From contig JBLDXI010000010.1 of assembly GCA_047495785.1 (NCBI GenBank), forward strand, positions 248,001 through 312,000: a stretch of 64,000 bases of DNA. Direction: 5' to 3'. The position numbers were made by a program, and so were the translations under genes. How positions within the stretch are numbered: position 1 is the stretch's first letter; each line of letters starts with the position of its first letter. Below are positions 45,248 through 56,368 of the stretch, in pieces. The notes beneath the pieces were generated by a model that searched no databases, was not told the origin of the DNA, and worked only from the letters and a program-made list of their open reading frames with translations. Source of the DNA: Lepidodermella squamata. Taxonomy: Eukaryota > Gastrotricha.

Positions 45248-48200
45248 TGTTGAACGAAGCAGTTATCGTGAACAATAATTCGGAGCCGAATTCGGCCGGG
45301 CACAGTGACGACTCGCACCCGCCACTGGCGCAGCCGGCGTCGGCTGCTATCATTCAACCAGTTGTCGATACTTTGAAGGCTGAAATCATTAAGGAAGACG
45401 ACGCCGGTGTACCCGTTCAACCACCGCCTGAAATTGTTGTGAAAAACGAAGAAATCGACGGCGAACAGCAGCGCCCGCCTACGCCGCCGAACGACGACGA
45501 TTCAGCTGCGATCGCATCAGGTGATTACATAATTAAACCAGCGATTACAGTAACCCAGGAGAACGGGAATGAGGAAGAAGTTGAGGATGAGGAGGAGGAG
45601 CAAATCGGCTCGGAGGAGGAGGTTGAGGAGGAAGAGGACGACGAAGATCTGCCGATTAGTGCGTCGACGCGGCGCCGGGGTGCCACGACTCCGGCTCGGG
45701 GCGGCCGCGGTCGGGGTCGAACTCCAACGTCAAACCGGAGTAGCCAACGCCGGTCGCTATCTGCCTCAGTCAATAACGACAACAGCCAGCAGGAACAGTC
45801 TGATAACCACTCGTCAGCCTCGAATCACTCTGGCTCGAGTGACGACGACGAACCGCTGGCGAAAACGACGGCGAAATCGCAAACTGCAGAGCCAGCCGGG
45901 CCGCGGCGGTCGACCCGAGCCAGGCAGCCCCCTGCCACTACGCCCCCGCCGCCTGTTGAGGCGCCTCGAAAACGAGGTCGCGCTAGTAATAACAGATCGG
46001 CTAGTAATAATAACGCGTCGGCTGAAAAAGAGGTCAAGGAAGAAGATGTTGTTATTGCGGCTGTGGAAGATGGCCAGAAGAAGCAGCGGCGATCTGCGGC
46101 TGGCAGCGTGTTGAAACGCTGTGAAGCTTGCAACATTGAAGCCGAATGTTCGGCGCTGCGTTTCGGAAGTGGCCGATTCTGTTCGAAAACATGCGTCGGC
46201 CTCTACGCAAACAAGTAGGTCACGTTTTATTTTCGAAAATTGGTAACTAGGTCAACTTCATCGCAATCTGTCCATTTGAACCTTGAACGGGGAATGTTCC
46301 CTAATTTTATTTATCTTTTTCTGTCACTTCAACTCGAAATTTTAAGATTTCTGTGAATCTCCGGAACTTTTCTATTTTTTTGCTGAGTGTTGGCAATTTA
46401 ATACGTGCTTGCCCAACCTTGGATAATGAGCGGGCAATTTGGGTTGCTCATTTGCAACAGCCTCTTGAATTATTAGTTTGACCCGTCAAATCTGGGTCAT
46501 GTTTTAAAGCAATTTTTATAATTCATCGAAACGTTGAATGCCCTGCCGAGTTTAGTGCCAAACGAAAGCTGATGAGATGAGGAATTTCATACGAAATATC
46601 CCGTCGTTCAACTCCGAAACAGCCAGAAAATAAAACAAAAAATAAAACAAAAAATTCACCCGGGAATCTATTTTAAGGTGGAATTTTCTTTTTTTTTCCT
46701 TATGAGCGGTGTCGGCAAATTGCATTTCCATAGTTGCTTTCGTAACCTGTTAGGTATTTATGATTGTTTTTATGCGATTTCAGGCATCGTTTACGAGTTC
46801 GCAATAAATTGGCTAACGATGCAGCTCAACAAGACGGTGACGCCGAACCGGCCAGCAACAGCAGCAACCGAAAACGCACTTCTCTCGGCAACGGCACGGC
46901 CAATGCGAAGAAAACGCGCGCTCAGGTGAATAACGACGAGCAGTCAAACGAATCATCAGCCACCTCGAACGGCTCGTCATCATCTACGCCCACCTCATCG
47001 TCGTCCGGCGTTGCGTTCGACTGGGCGCATTATTTGCGCGAAACCAGCGCGAGTGCAGTTCCGAAAGAAGTGTTCCGAAACCCGTTCCCAACTTTTAACC
47101 CGACGCTGTTTTTCGAGGTCAACCAGCGTTTAGAAGGCATCGACCCGCGCCATCCGTCACTTTTCTGCGTTTTGTCAGTCGCCCAAGTTCAGGGTTTCCG
47201 CATCAGGTTGCACTTTGACGGCTACTCGCCAGCTCACGATTTTTGGACTAACGCCGATTCGCCCTACATTTTCCCATGTGGCTGGACGGAAAAATCAGGC
47301 CGGAAGCTGCAAATGCCAAAGGGCTGGAAGCGGTCGCGATTTTCGTGGCAGGCCTACTTCCGGGCGACTAGCTCAACAGCGGCCCCGAGTGAATTGTTCA
47401 CCAGCCTGCGCCTCCCAGCGCCACATCCTGGTCTGAAGCGGGGCCAGAAATTGGAGGCTGTTGATAAAACGAACACGCTGCTCACGTGTGTCTCGTCACT
47501 TGCCGACTTTTTCGGCGACCGCCTGCTCATCCACTTCGACGGCTGGAGCGATCACTTTGATGTAAGCTTCGATTCATTAAATTTCAATGCCACATCAAAG
47601 TCGAAATTCACCAAATTTTATAATCCAGTGATGAAATTAAATTTTATCAACTTTAATTAAATTTTTCAGTTTCTAAAAAAATGTAATTTATTAATTTCTA
47701 AATTCACATTTTGATTATTTTGATTAAGAAATATTTTAATGGTCCAAATATTTGCCAATTTTCCAGCTTTTTGTAACTCGAAAAAACATCTGTTGATAAA
47801 ATCTAGTGCTGGATCCTCTAATTTAGCGCTGCGACTCAGAAATTCTTAATTTTAAATTTAAATTTAGTTGGATTGATTCAAATTGGAATTTGTGGATATT
47901 TCATTTTTTTAATCAATCAGTTTTACTATTTAATTATTGCAGTATTTTATTATCATTTTATTTCAATATTTTTTCTCAGTTTTGGACGTCTGCATCCTCG
48001 CCGTACCTTCACATTGTCGGCTGGTGTCAAGACATGGGCCGAGCTCTGTCGCCGCCTCAGGATTACCCTGACATCGAAAACTTCACCTGGGAAGACTACC
48101 TGGCTGAAACCGGTTCCGAATCAGTTCCAATCGACCTGTTCCGAAGCCGCCCGCCCGCTCCTTTCGCCGTCGGCGCTAAGATGGAAGCCGTCGACCGTCG

Positions 48201-49194
48201 AAACCCGTCCCTGCTGCGCGTGGCGACCGTCATCGAAACCGCTGATTACCGCGTGAAAATTCGCTACGACGGCTGGGCGCCCGATCTTGATATCTACGTC
48301 GACGACGACTGCACCGACATCCACCCAGTCGGCTGGGCCGCCCATGTCGGCCACCCCCTCGAACCCCCGCCCCAGCAATCCTCGCCAACCACCCCCGGCG
48401 CCTGCCCAACACAAGGCTGCCGCGGGGTTGGCCATGCAAAGGGCGCTAAATCGAGCCACACCTCAGCTTGCGGCTGTCCCTACGCCCAGTCGAACCTTGA
48501 AAAATCCGGCCGAAGCGCGATAGGTGAACGACTAACTGGTACCGAGTCACTAGCCGAAAACTCGTCGCTGCTCGTATCAGCTGAACGGCCGAATATGGAC
48601 GGTAAGGCGAAGACGACCCCGCAGACGAAACCAGGCGGTCGGGGTTTGACGCGGCGCCATTCTGCGCACGAGTCTAAGCAGCCGTCGAACGGAACTTCGC
48701 ACCGGCGATCGGCTGATATGGCCGATTCGGTTCGCCGGTTTATTTTCAACGCGCCGGTGAAAAATGGCGGTTCGAACATGAACGGCCTACCAGCCTCGTC
48801 ATCGCTGGTCATGGACCGGCTGTTGGAGGCGATTGTTGGGCCTGATCTAGCGGCGGTGAATAAGATCCAGCGCAACAAGGCGCAACAAGCTCAGGCTGCT
48901 GCGAAGATTGAACCCAAGTCAGAGCCGACGGATAACGGGTTGATTGACGCTGCGGCGCTGGCTGAGGGCATCACGCCTCGCCTGGTCGCGACTTGGAACG
49001 TGGCTAAGGTTGTTGAATTCGTGCGATCACTGCCCGGTTGCCAGGCGAATTCGCAAGCGTTCGCTGACGAGCAAATCGACGGCACTGCTTTACTGCTCCT
49101 CAACCAAGCTGATATGCTAAAAATTATGAATATGAAATTAGGCCCCGTGTTGAAGATTTTCAGCGTAATTCAGGCGATAAAACGGGCCACTTGA
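45247..49194 (+). CDS. L3MBTL: L3MBTL-type chromatin reader: three MBT repeats, zinc fingers and SAM domain
   Basis: Polycomb-related repressor that binds mono- and dimethyl-lysine on histones and compacts chromatin. Exons 45247-46214, 46784-47561 and 47980-49194 give 986 residues. The first ~300 residues are disordered, with acidic runs (EEEVEDEEEEQ) and an RGRGR patch. A small FCS-type zinc finger follows at about 295-322 (RCEACNIEAE, RFCSKTCVGLY). Three MBT repeats occupy about 400-720; they start FDWAHYLRETSASAVP, FSWQAYFRATSSTAAP and FTWEDYLAETGSESVP. The second and third have the EAVDK/EAVDRRNP and FDGWSDHFD/YDGWAPDLD pocket segments; repeat one has the variant FDGYSPAHDFW. A C2HC finger (ACPTQGCRGVGHAKG) and a SAM domain (VVEFVRSLPGC, IDGTALLLLNQADM) end the protein. 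This matches L3MBTL1/3/4. Introns of 569 and 418 bases are long for this window. Confidence 0.92.
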
Positions 49195-50954
49195 TGTAAC
49201 AAAAACACTCAATACAACTAAACACCGAGCGTCTTTCTTGTGACGATGATTGAAATATTGCACATAATGTTGTTCGGCTACCTACTGTAAATGTCATCAG
49301 TTATCAACTACGAATGTCTTTAAAATTCAAATCAATAAGATAAATGCGAAATATACTAGCCATATAACAGTGAATGATTGTTAATGTTGTGTGATGGCTT
49401 GTGTATTGTTACAGATGATTATACTTCGAAGGCTGAGGCTTACTCGGCGATATGCGTTTGTAAATACGGGATGGGAAAACGTACGTATGTCTTATTGTAA
49501 ACTATGAAACTAACTAAAAAATTGAAAAATTATCCATGCATCTATTGCTGCCATGAATTTTTGCATGAATAAAGAGAACCACGATAAATCCGAAACTGTT
49601 GTTGTTTGGGTCCATGCGCGATTGGAAATCGAGCTCTTGTAAGTCGCAAAGCTGGAAATAAATGTGATCAAATACTTTTATCTCGCTAAGGTTCAGATCT
49701 GAATCCAATTCAAATTTATCCTTGACTACGCTTAACGAGCATTCATTTGAGCGTGACGGGCCAATACCCATTTTACAAGTCTAGGCCAGTTTAAATTGTG
49801 CCCAATGGCGGATTCAACTAAGCAACCAATTCCTTGTCATTACACTTTGGGGAACAGATTTTTATTCCCAAAGCTTCCTGGATAACTCTTTATTGCATCT
49901 TATGCTACACCAGAACTGTATGGTTGCTGCTTGTGAATTGCCAGTTTTGTCATTCAATTCATAGTCCAAATGAGCAATCAAAAGTTTCTCTCAGCTCTCA
50001 ATGCGTGCAATCGTGCTAGACCTCCATTCTTAAACTCGCCCGACTCGGCGGTGCGTACGCCGAATGCCGAACAGTTTACGAAGAGCAGAACTTCTGCTGT
50101 TCTGCTTCGGAAGTGCGCGCGGGTAACCGAAGCCGAGTAGCGTGCGATGAAAAACTCAATCATATTCTTTACTTCTTATAACATGACCGCGCCATTGCAG
50201 TCATGGCAGCTTTGTAATGGCGCATGGCGATAGCGAGTTTTGTATGCTGCATACTTTCGATCATCGTTAACTCAAAGATTCCTTGGACCATGTCTTCGGG
50301 CTTCGGGCGAAACACTTTGCCTTTGAAATTTTGGTGCTGATATGCGATCGAAGTTATTCGCTCTGACTCCTGAGGTTGGATTTACGGATAAACTAGCGTC
50401 TTTATAAAGTGCCATCCGGCAGTATAACGCTTCACGATGAGAACTCCGAGCAAAAACGTTTGCGAGCTGTTACGCAATAAGCAAAATGCTACAGCAAAAC
50501 TTAAAAGAAAATCATAATGAAAACAATATCAAATATTTGAATTTTGAATTTTCTATGCAAAAATTTGTGAGATAGAAAGTTGTTTCATTTTCTTTCACAT
50601 ATAAAACTTTTTATTTTTTCATTACTTTTTTCAAACATGTCTTTTCTTGCTTCTTCAAGCGAGACTGGGCAGCTTAGTTCATCTTGGATCTTGCGTGAGG
50701 ATGAAGTCACTTCAAGTCACTGTTTTCAAGAGTGTATTCCCGATGCGAGATGTATCCCAAGTCCATCTGAGACTTCTTATCTAGTATTAAGTTAGCAGTT
50801 AACAATCGAGTTCAAATTCCTTCTTAAGAAGTGTTCGTAACTTCGGCTGTGGCCTAGATGAAACACGAACTTAGAAGCTCCAATCGCTTCGGCTTCCATA
50901 GCGCTCATTAAAGCGTCAATTATGATACCGTCGGCTTTTAGCGAATTACGACTA
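49195..50954. other. Intergenic region after L3MBTL
   Basis: No supported gene. A minus-strand frame at 49514-49771 begins with ATG but shows no family. A short palindromic tract with AGCAGAA and TTCTGCT arms lies near 50083-50105. Confidence 0.4.
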
Positions 50955-51607
50955 TTATAGCGAATGGTCATTTTGGAAAATCTCCTTGATATCCATCTTC
51001 CGACTCGAGACAAGGGCGTTGCCATCGTCAGCCAATGCGCCTTCATTTGCGTTGACAATGCTGTCAAGAGAATCTTCAGATGGATCAGATGTCACCGAAG
51101 CGCTGGATCCAGGTCGCTCGAAATCGACGTCATCTTGTGGGTTGTTCTGGGCATGGGGCTTTGCTGTCACATTGCCTTCCATGATCGGAAGGTTTTCTCT
51201 CACCAAGTGCCGATGGTTTACCACGAAGTCCGTCACCGACTTCAGGGGCGACACGATGATGTTTGAAGGTATAAACTATAAACATCTAGTTGATCCAGGC
51301 ATTTGCGACGACCGGCAATCGAGTTCTTCTCCTGGACAGCAGCTTCACAGGATCTCTTCGAAATCTCAGTGGCTGAGAGCTCCGTTGATACCAGATCTTC
51401 TACTGTCCTAAGGGTTTCCTGATTGTGGCGCAGGTGATGAATAACAATTTCTTGGTTATTGAGGTTGTCGCCATGATTGTGAGGCTGAGGCCCTGCGCGA
51501 ATAGCCACAAAATGCTCATGCGCTGTCTTTACCAACACGAAACTCTTGAATGCTTTGCAACCCAGCTGGGTTCGGGGCTTGAACGTCTCTTTATCGGAAA
51601 AACTCAC
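50955..51607 (-). CDS. Doubtful gene or relic with a zinc-finger-like Cys/His segment
   Basis: Two minus-strand open segments (51607-51284 and 51239-50955) join in frame across a 44-base candidate intron with donor GTTTAT and acceptor CTGAAG. The first contains LGCKAFKSFVLV and AIRAGPQPHNHGD, a C-x-H-x-H arrangement reminiscent of FLYWCH or Mutator-transposase zinc domains. The second is acidic and Ser-rich (SVTSDPSEDSLDS). The 5' end is unresolved: the frame is open to about 51650 without an ATG. A third segment in another frame (51067-50792) might be a continuation after a frameshift. It could be a transposase-derived gene, a decayed copy or chance. Confidence 0.3.
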
Positions 51608-52488
51608 AGCACAGCTAGGGATGAATTTTGAAGGCTGTCATTGACGACTTTAAAGTCTTTCATGTAATCACCGCTAGGTATCCTGAAATTATTATGAAAA
51701 TTCAAGCGAAACATTTCCGCTTTAGATGTATCAACGGTAACATTAACTCCATTGTCAATGAGTAGCTGTAGGCGATTATTGAGAGCTTAGAATCTTGGAA
51801 TTCGTAAACTTGAAGGATTATTTTCAGCCGCCTAATTATTTCCAAATTGCAGTCTAGAGACTTAGACTGAATTAGACTGGTATAATTTTTCACGGCTTCG
51901 CAATAAGCCTCTTTAGCGATAATATTGTCACAGTATTGACGAAAATTCCGATTTTTCTCATTCGACTGATTTATCGTTTTTTGCAATTATTATCACGTGA
52001 GGTACGCCTAGGACTGAATTGTAAGATTATTTTATTAATCACGGTAGGGTAAACAAGTCAGCGAACGGAGATACAGTTAAATACGGGCGAGCTTCTTCCC
52101 ATGTCCCAGTTGATGCCCCAGTTGATGCGGTAGCGTCTTGTATAAATTGTACAGCGTCGTAGAGTTGAATCATGAATCGTAAAGTAGACTACAAGTTCGC
52201 AGCTGACTTTCAGCGGCAGATTGAACCATGTCTTCGGAATGAAAGGCAAGCGAGGTGCAAGTGAATTAGGTAACATAGGTAACGTAGGCAACAAATGTTG
52301 TCAACATCTTTGAATAACTTGCGCTTCCTCTCTAAAAGGCGTCCATATACAAAGGTCGTCAGCTTCGATCATGAATAAATAGTGATAAAATGAAGAACAG
52401 TGAACATGAATGAAAGTGAAATGCGACCTAAACGCACATTTGTTTAAGCTAATTTGGCATTTCTTTTTAGATAAGTAATTCTTATTAA
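51608..52488. other. Intergenic region upstream of the Abl interactor
   Basis: A minus-strand frame at 51702-51986 shows no family. TTCTTTTTAG at 52470 lies 18 bases before the Abl interactor ATG and is a likely leader acceptor. Nothing else is seen. Confidence 0.45.
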
Positions 52489-53661
52489 ATGTCTGAAATC
52501 AGCCAGCTGCTGGACGACGAGATTCCAAAATGGCGTCAACAATTGCTTTCTAATCGACATTCTTTACTAGAAGTCGCTCAATATTGCCGAAACCAATTCC
52601 GAACCGGTGCGGACAAACAAGCTGCGTTAGACCAATCACGCCTCTATTTGGTCCAGTCTCTCGCAAGTGTAGCTTATCAAGTTAACGGTTTAGCTAATGG
52701 CTTCCTAAATTTACTCGACCACGGCCAGTTGCAGTTGAATGATTTACGATCAGCTGTTTCTCAGCTTCAAGCCAGCGTTTCGATGTCTCAAGAGCGGGCA
52801 GCTAGGCGGCAAGTCGGTATGCTTACCCAAACTCGAGCTGCGCCAGTCTTGTTAAGCTCTCGTATCCATGGCATCGTATTTCCCGATACACTGGAGAAGC
52901 CAGGTCGTTATCAAAGGACTCCTTTAGATTTCACTTCGTTAGATAACCTGGGCCATGGCGTTAAAACACCACAGCCGTCCCAACAGCAGGCTTATTATGG
53001 GACGATCGGCCCTGGTAGTATCACCCAGCAACGGATTCATCGAGCTGCGTCTTCTACAGGTAGCAGTGGTGGCGGTCCTTTGCAACAGATGAATTCGGGG
53101 TCGAATTTGATGGGTATGATGCAAGCGCAGCAGCAACAAGGCCAGCAAATGGGACCAGGCTCTACCGTCAGTGGTTCAACAACCACGAGGAGACCCACTT
53201 TGAACAACACCCCGCAGCAATATGCGGCGTTGGTACCAATCGCTCCACCTACCGTGCCTGGCCAAAATCAAATGATGGCGCCTCCTCCCGATCCTTACGC
53301 GACTTTGTCGAGAATTCGGGGTAGCTACGTAACCGGGCAGTGGTGGGGTCAGGCGAATTCCGGTAATGGCATGCAGCAATTTCCTCAAATGGTCGACCAG
53401 ATGGGGGCGAGGTTCAGCCACATCGGCCCGCCTGCTTCAGTCTCGATTCCTAACCAACAAGCTGCGATGAATGTCGAGAAGGTGATTGCGACTTATGACT
53501 ACATCGCAGAACGCCAGGATGAGTTGAGTTTTAAAGAGAATTCGGTCATCATTGTTATTAAACGGAACGAAGACGGATGGTGGGAAGGGGCGCTCGAGAA
53601 CGATCCGAGTCAACGCGGCTTGTTTCCATCGAACTATGTCGAAGCTTTTTTGATGCAATGA
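52489..53661 (+). CDS. ABI1: Abl interactor (ABI), WAVE complex subunit
   Basis: Subunit of the WAVE regulatory complex that links Rac signalling to Arp2/3 actin nucleation. It is one exon of 390 residues. The amino-terminal coiled coil (LLEVAQYCRNQF, VAYQVNGLANGFLNLLD) precedes the Abi homeodomain-homologous region, recognisable by KPGRYQRTPLDFTSLDNLGHG, which corresponds to the KPARYKRIPIDYS block of vertebrate ABI. A Gln/Pro/Gly-rich disordered middle follows. An SH3 domain closes the protein (VIATYDYIAERQDELSFKENS, DGWWEGAL, GLFPSNYVEAF), with the canonical ALYDY-like, WW and SNYV positions. The lack of introns is unusual among these genes, and the middle is shorter than in vertebrates. 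AATAAA at about 53894 follows. Confidence 0.95.
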   Translation: MSEISQLLDDEIPKWRQQLLSNRHSLLEVAQYCRNQFRTGADKQAALDQSRLYLVQSLASVAYQVNGLANGFLNLLDHGQLQLNDLRSAVSQLQASVSMSQERAARRQVGMLTQTRAAPVLLSSRIHGIVFPDTLEKPGRYQRTPLDFTSLDNLGHGVKTPQPSQQQAYYGTIGPGSITQQRIHRAASSTGSSGGGPLQQMNSGSNLMGMMQAQQQQGQQMGPGSTVSGSTTTRRPTLNNTPQQYAALVPIAPPTVPGQNQMMAPPPDPYATLSRIRGSYVTGQWWGQANSGNGMQQFPQMVDQMGARFSHIGPPASVSIPNQQAAMNVEKVIATYDYIAERQDELSFKENSVIIVIKRNEDGWWEGALENDPSQRGLFPSNYVEAFLMQ

Positions 53662-54566
53662 AAAACGATCTTATTTGCTATTTGAATTACGACTTCCAAT
53701 TTTCATTCGCTATTCTACGTTGTTTTCATTCGGTTGAATTTATTGAGACTATTTATTGCTTGGAATTGACGCACGGTCTTGTTGAAGCGAGACACAAATT
53801 TTCACGGCCTTCCTTAAAACTCAGCTCATTATTGATGAAATTTTCCATCGGCTGCAATATCGCCTGCTTATTGCTTGTTTTTGTGACAAAAAAATAAAAC
53901 ATGTGGACATTGACAGGCCGTTTTGATTGTTTTCAGTGTATTAAAAGAGGATTTCTCGTTAATCTGCAATTTAACGGAACAAAGTCTTAATTTTCGAGGC
54001 TCATCATGAAAGGCTTAATTTTTGAACAAGGAGATATATCTGATCAATTTTATTACTTTTGGTCACAAGGCATAACTTCTCGCTTTCACCAGTCAATCGA
54101 CACGGTACGGTAATTTTCCACAGCATCACTATATGAACAATGAGAAGTTATCGCAATATTACAATACTTAAAGCCGGATCTCATCCACGCAATGAGATCA
54201 CCAAGGACGAAAAACACGACATCGAGTTTGCACAGTTTGCGGTATAGAATGGGAAAAGGTGCACAGACAATGAATATTATCATTAGCGGCACCGAAACAG
54301 TCGGATTTTAGCTAGAAGGTGGTGTTTGCACATTCCTCTTGAACGAAGACTTGTCACTTCCAAAAACCTAAATCCGACCATTTTGGCGTCGCTAACGATA
54401 TTCAAGCGTAGGAGTATGAAATAGAAAAATGGTAAAAAACCGGCAGGCTTAGCGACATTGGAACTTAAATTCACAGTTCAAATAAAAACATAGCAACCTT
54501 AGTTCGATGACGTCACATTCAACCAAAACAGGCCACGCAGTTATTGAGATTTCGTAGTATTTCCGA
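53662..54566. other. Intergenic region between ABI and the GPCR (convergent 3' ends)
   Basis: AAAATAAAAC near 53892 is the probable ABI cleavage signal. Nothing coding is supported on either strand. Confidence 0.5.
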
Positions 54567-56368
54567 TTAAATGTAGACATCCTCGGTTTGCTGCTCAATA
54601 ATATGTCTAACAGGTTTATTATTGCCCATAATCGGTGTCGTTACGGTATCAGCATCAAAATTATCTTCAGCCGTTATTGAATGATTGCTTTGCGATTTTT
54701 CCGGGACTTCAGAAGGTTGTTCGACGTATATTTGTGGCTGAGGGGTTACTACTGGAGCTGGCATCGGTGGCGTATAGTCGTAAGATGTGGGGGGCATGAC
54801 GGAGGGGGGTGATGAGCTCGCAGGGCCCGGTGCATAAGGATCATCAGCGTCGAACTGCGGAGGAACGCGTTGTTCGATCATAATGAACGACTGCCAAACT
54901 TTTAGCACCTTCTTGAACTCTTTCCTGAACCGACCGACAGTGAAGCAGAACAGGAAGAAATGAAGTGCGAAGTTTGAGAACATCAATAGTCTCACACTGG
55001 TGTAGATCAGTTGAAATTGAGCCTTGCCACGCGGGGAGTTGAAAAAGTTGGCTTCGCTCAGTATCGGCTCAAGTATGTCAAGGATGAATGCTGGGGTAGC
55101 AGTCAGCAGGAATTCTACGCTAGCTGCAATTGTCAACCGGGTTGTCGTTCGCTCCAGGTTAGCCTGGTCGTCCTGACTGCTGCCTTTGACCTTGGCGCTG
55201 ACGGGTGCCGACGTGAAGCGTTTCATAGCCGTTGGATGAGGCATGTTGATCTTACTGTTGCTTCCTCGTTCGTCAGTTGTTGAGTTTCGGACGCTATCGA
55301 CTCCTAAGCCACTTATGCGTTGGCCAGCTGTGATTGGGGCTGCGCTTGGAACACCGTCGACCAAAGCCGCAGCCTCTCCACCGGATATTGCTGGGTTCAG
55401 CTCTGGCGGCGGGCGGTACCTTTTGATTACTGGAGCTTCGATTTGATCATCGCTAAAGAAAAAAGTGAAACGTAAATAATGAGGAGCTCTGTCTTAATCA
55501 AGATCATATACCATTTGATTAGAGCACGATTTGCAGCGAGTTTCCTTGATATCAGGATGCTGGAAATTAGCATGAGAAAAAAGGGACCGACAACGAATCT
55601 GAAATTCCAGTGAAAGTGAGTACAAAGACAGAGATGACTAATCTTACGTTGCAAATGAAAGGTATGTATGGATTTGTTTGTTGTAGAAGACTAGGTCTGC
55701 GTTGTCAGTGAATTCTGTGCACTCGGATACAACAACGTATTTGACGTATTCTGTAGGTATCAGCGCAGTCGAGTTGACTGGGGCTAGGGCTTCAGGAGAT
55801 GCCGGGATGACGCGCCTCACAGTTTCTCGCCCGTAAGCTAAGAAGATATGGACGTTGAAGCCGGCAAAGAAGACGCATAACCCGAGGAATGCTATTTTAG
55901 CGGCGCGTGTTGTGCAAAGATCATTTGACCGCGATGGCGCGAACACCGTTACTAAACGATCCATCGATATAAATACTATGACCCAAGCACTGTGAAGAAA
56001 TAATAGTAACATTTTCTGATGAGGTACTTTGTAAGTTATACTCACGTAATATCCATAACGCAGTAGAGTAAAAAACGGTGAATTTTACAGACGATAAAAT
56101 GACTTTTCCGAATGTCGTAGTCGTAGACAGTTCGTAGCCAGTGGCGAGGGAGGCCGAGCCATAGGCAAGACAGACACATTATTGCGAGGCATTTGAAGAG
56201 CCAACTTGCGGCTGACCGATCTCCCAGCGTTGTTCTGTGAAGAATGTGGTAGGTGAGAACATTTCCGAATGTTCCGATCACCAGTAGAAGTGGGTATGTC
56301 CCAGCGACTATCACGTAAGTTGCCTGCGCCTCCCAAAAAGCGTCCTCTGGCTTAGCTGTTGGCTTCAT
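54567..56368 (-). CDS. Rhodopsin-class G-protein-coupled receptor, probably neuropeptide type
   Basis: Seven-helix receptor likely for a neuropeptide. Exons 56368-56046, 55989-55648, 55598-55512 and 55452-54567 give 545 residues. TM1 (YPLLLVIGTFGNVLTYHIL) carries the conserved GN. TM3 ends in SMDRLVTVFAP, so the usual DRY is DRL. A Cys in the TM3 region (CKIHRFLLYC) and a Cys in the second outer loop (SECTEFTDN) could form the standard disulfide. The third inner loop is about 120 residues long, Pro- and Ser-rich. TM6 is FLLTATPAFILDIL; TM7 and helix 8 are NFALHFFLFCFTVGRFRKEF, in place of NPxxY and typical of invertebrate peptide receptors. The tail is Pro-rich. The ligand is not predictable, and there are no same-strand neighbours close enough for an operon. 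Confidence 0.8.
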
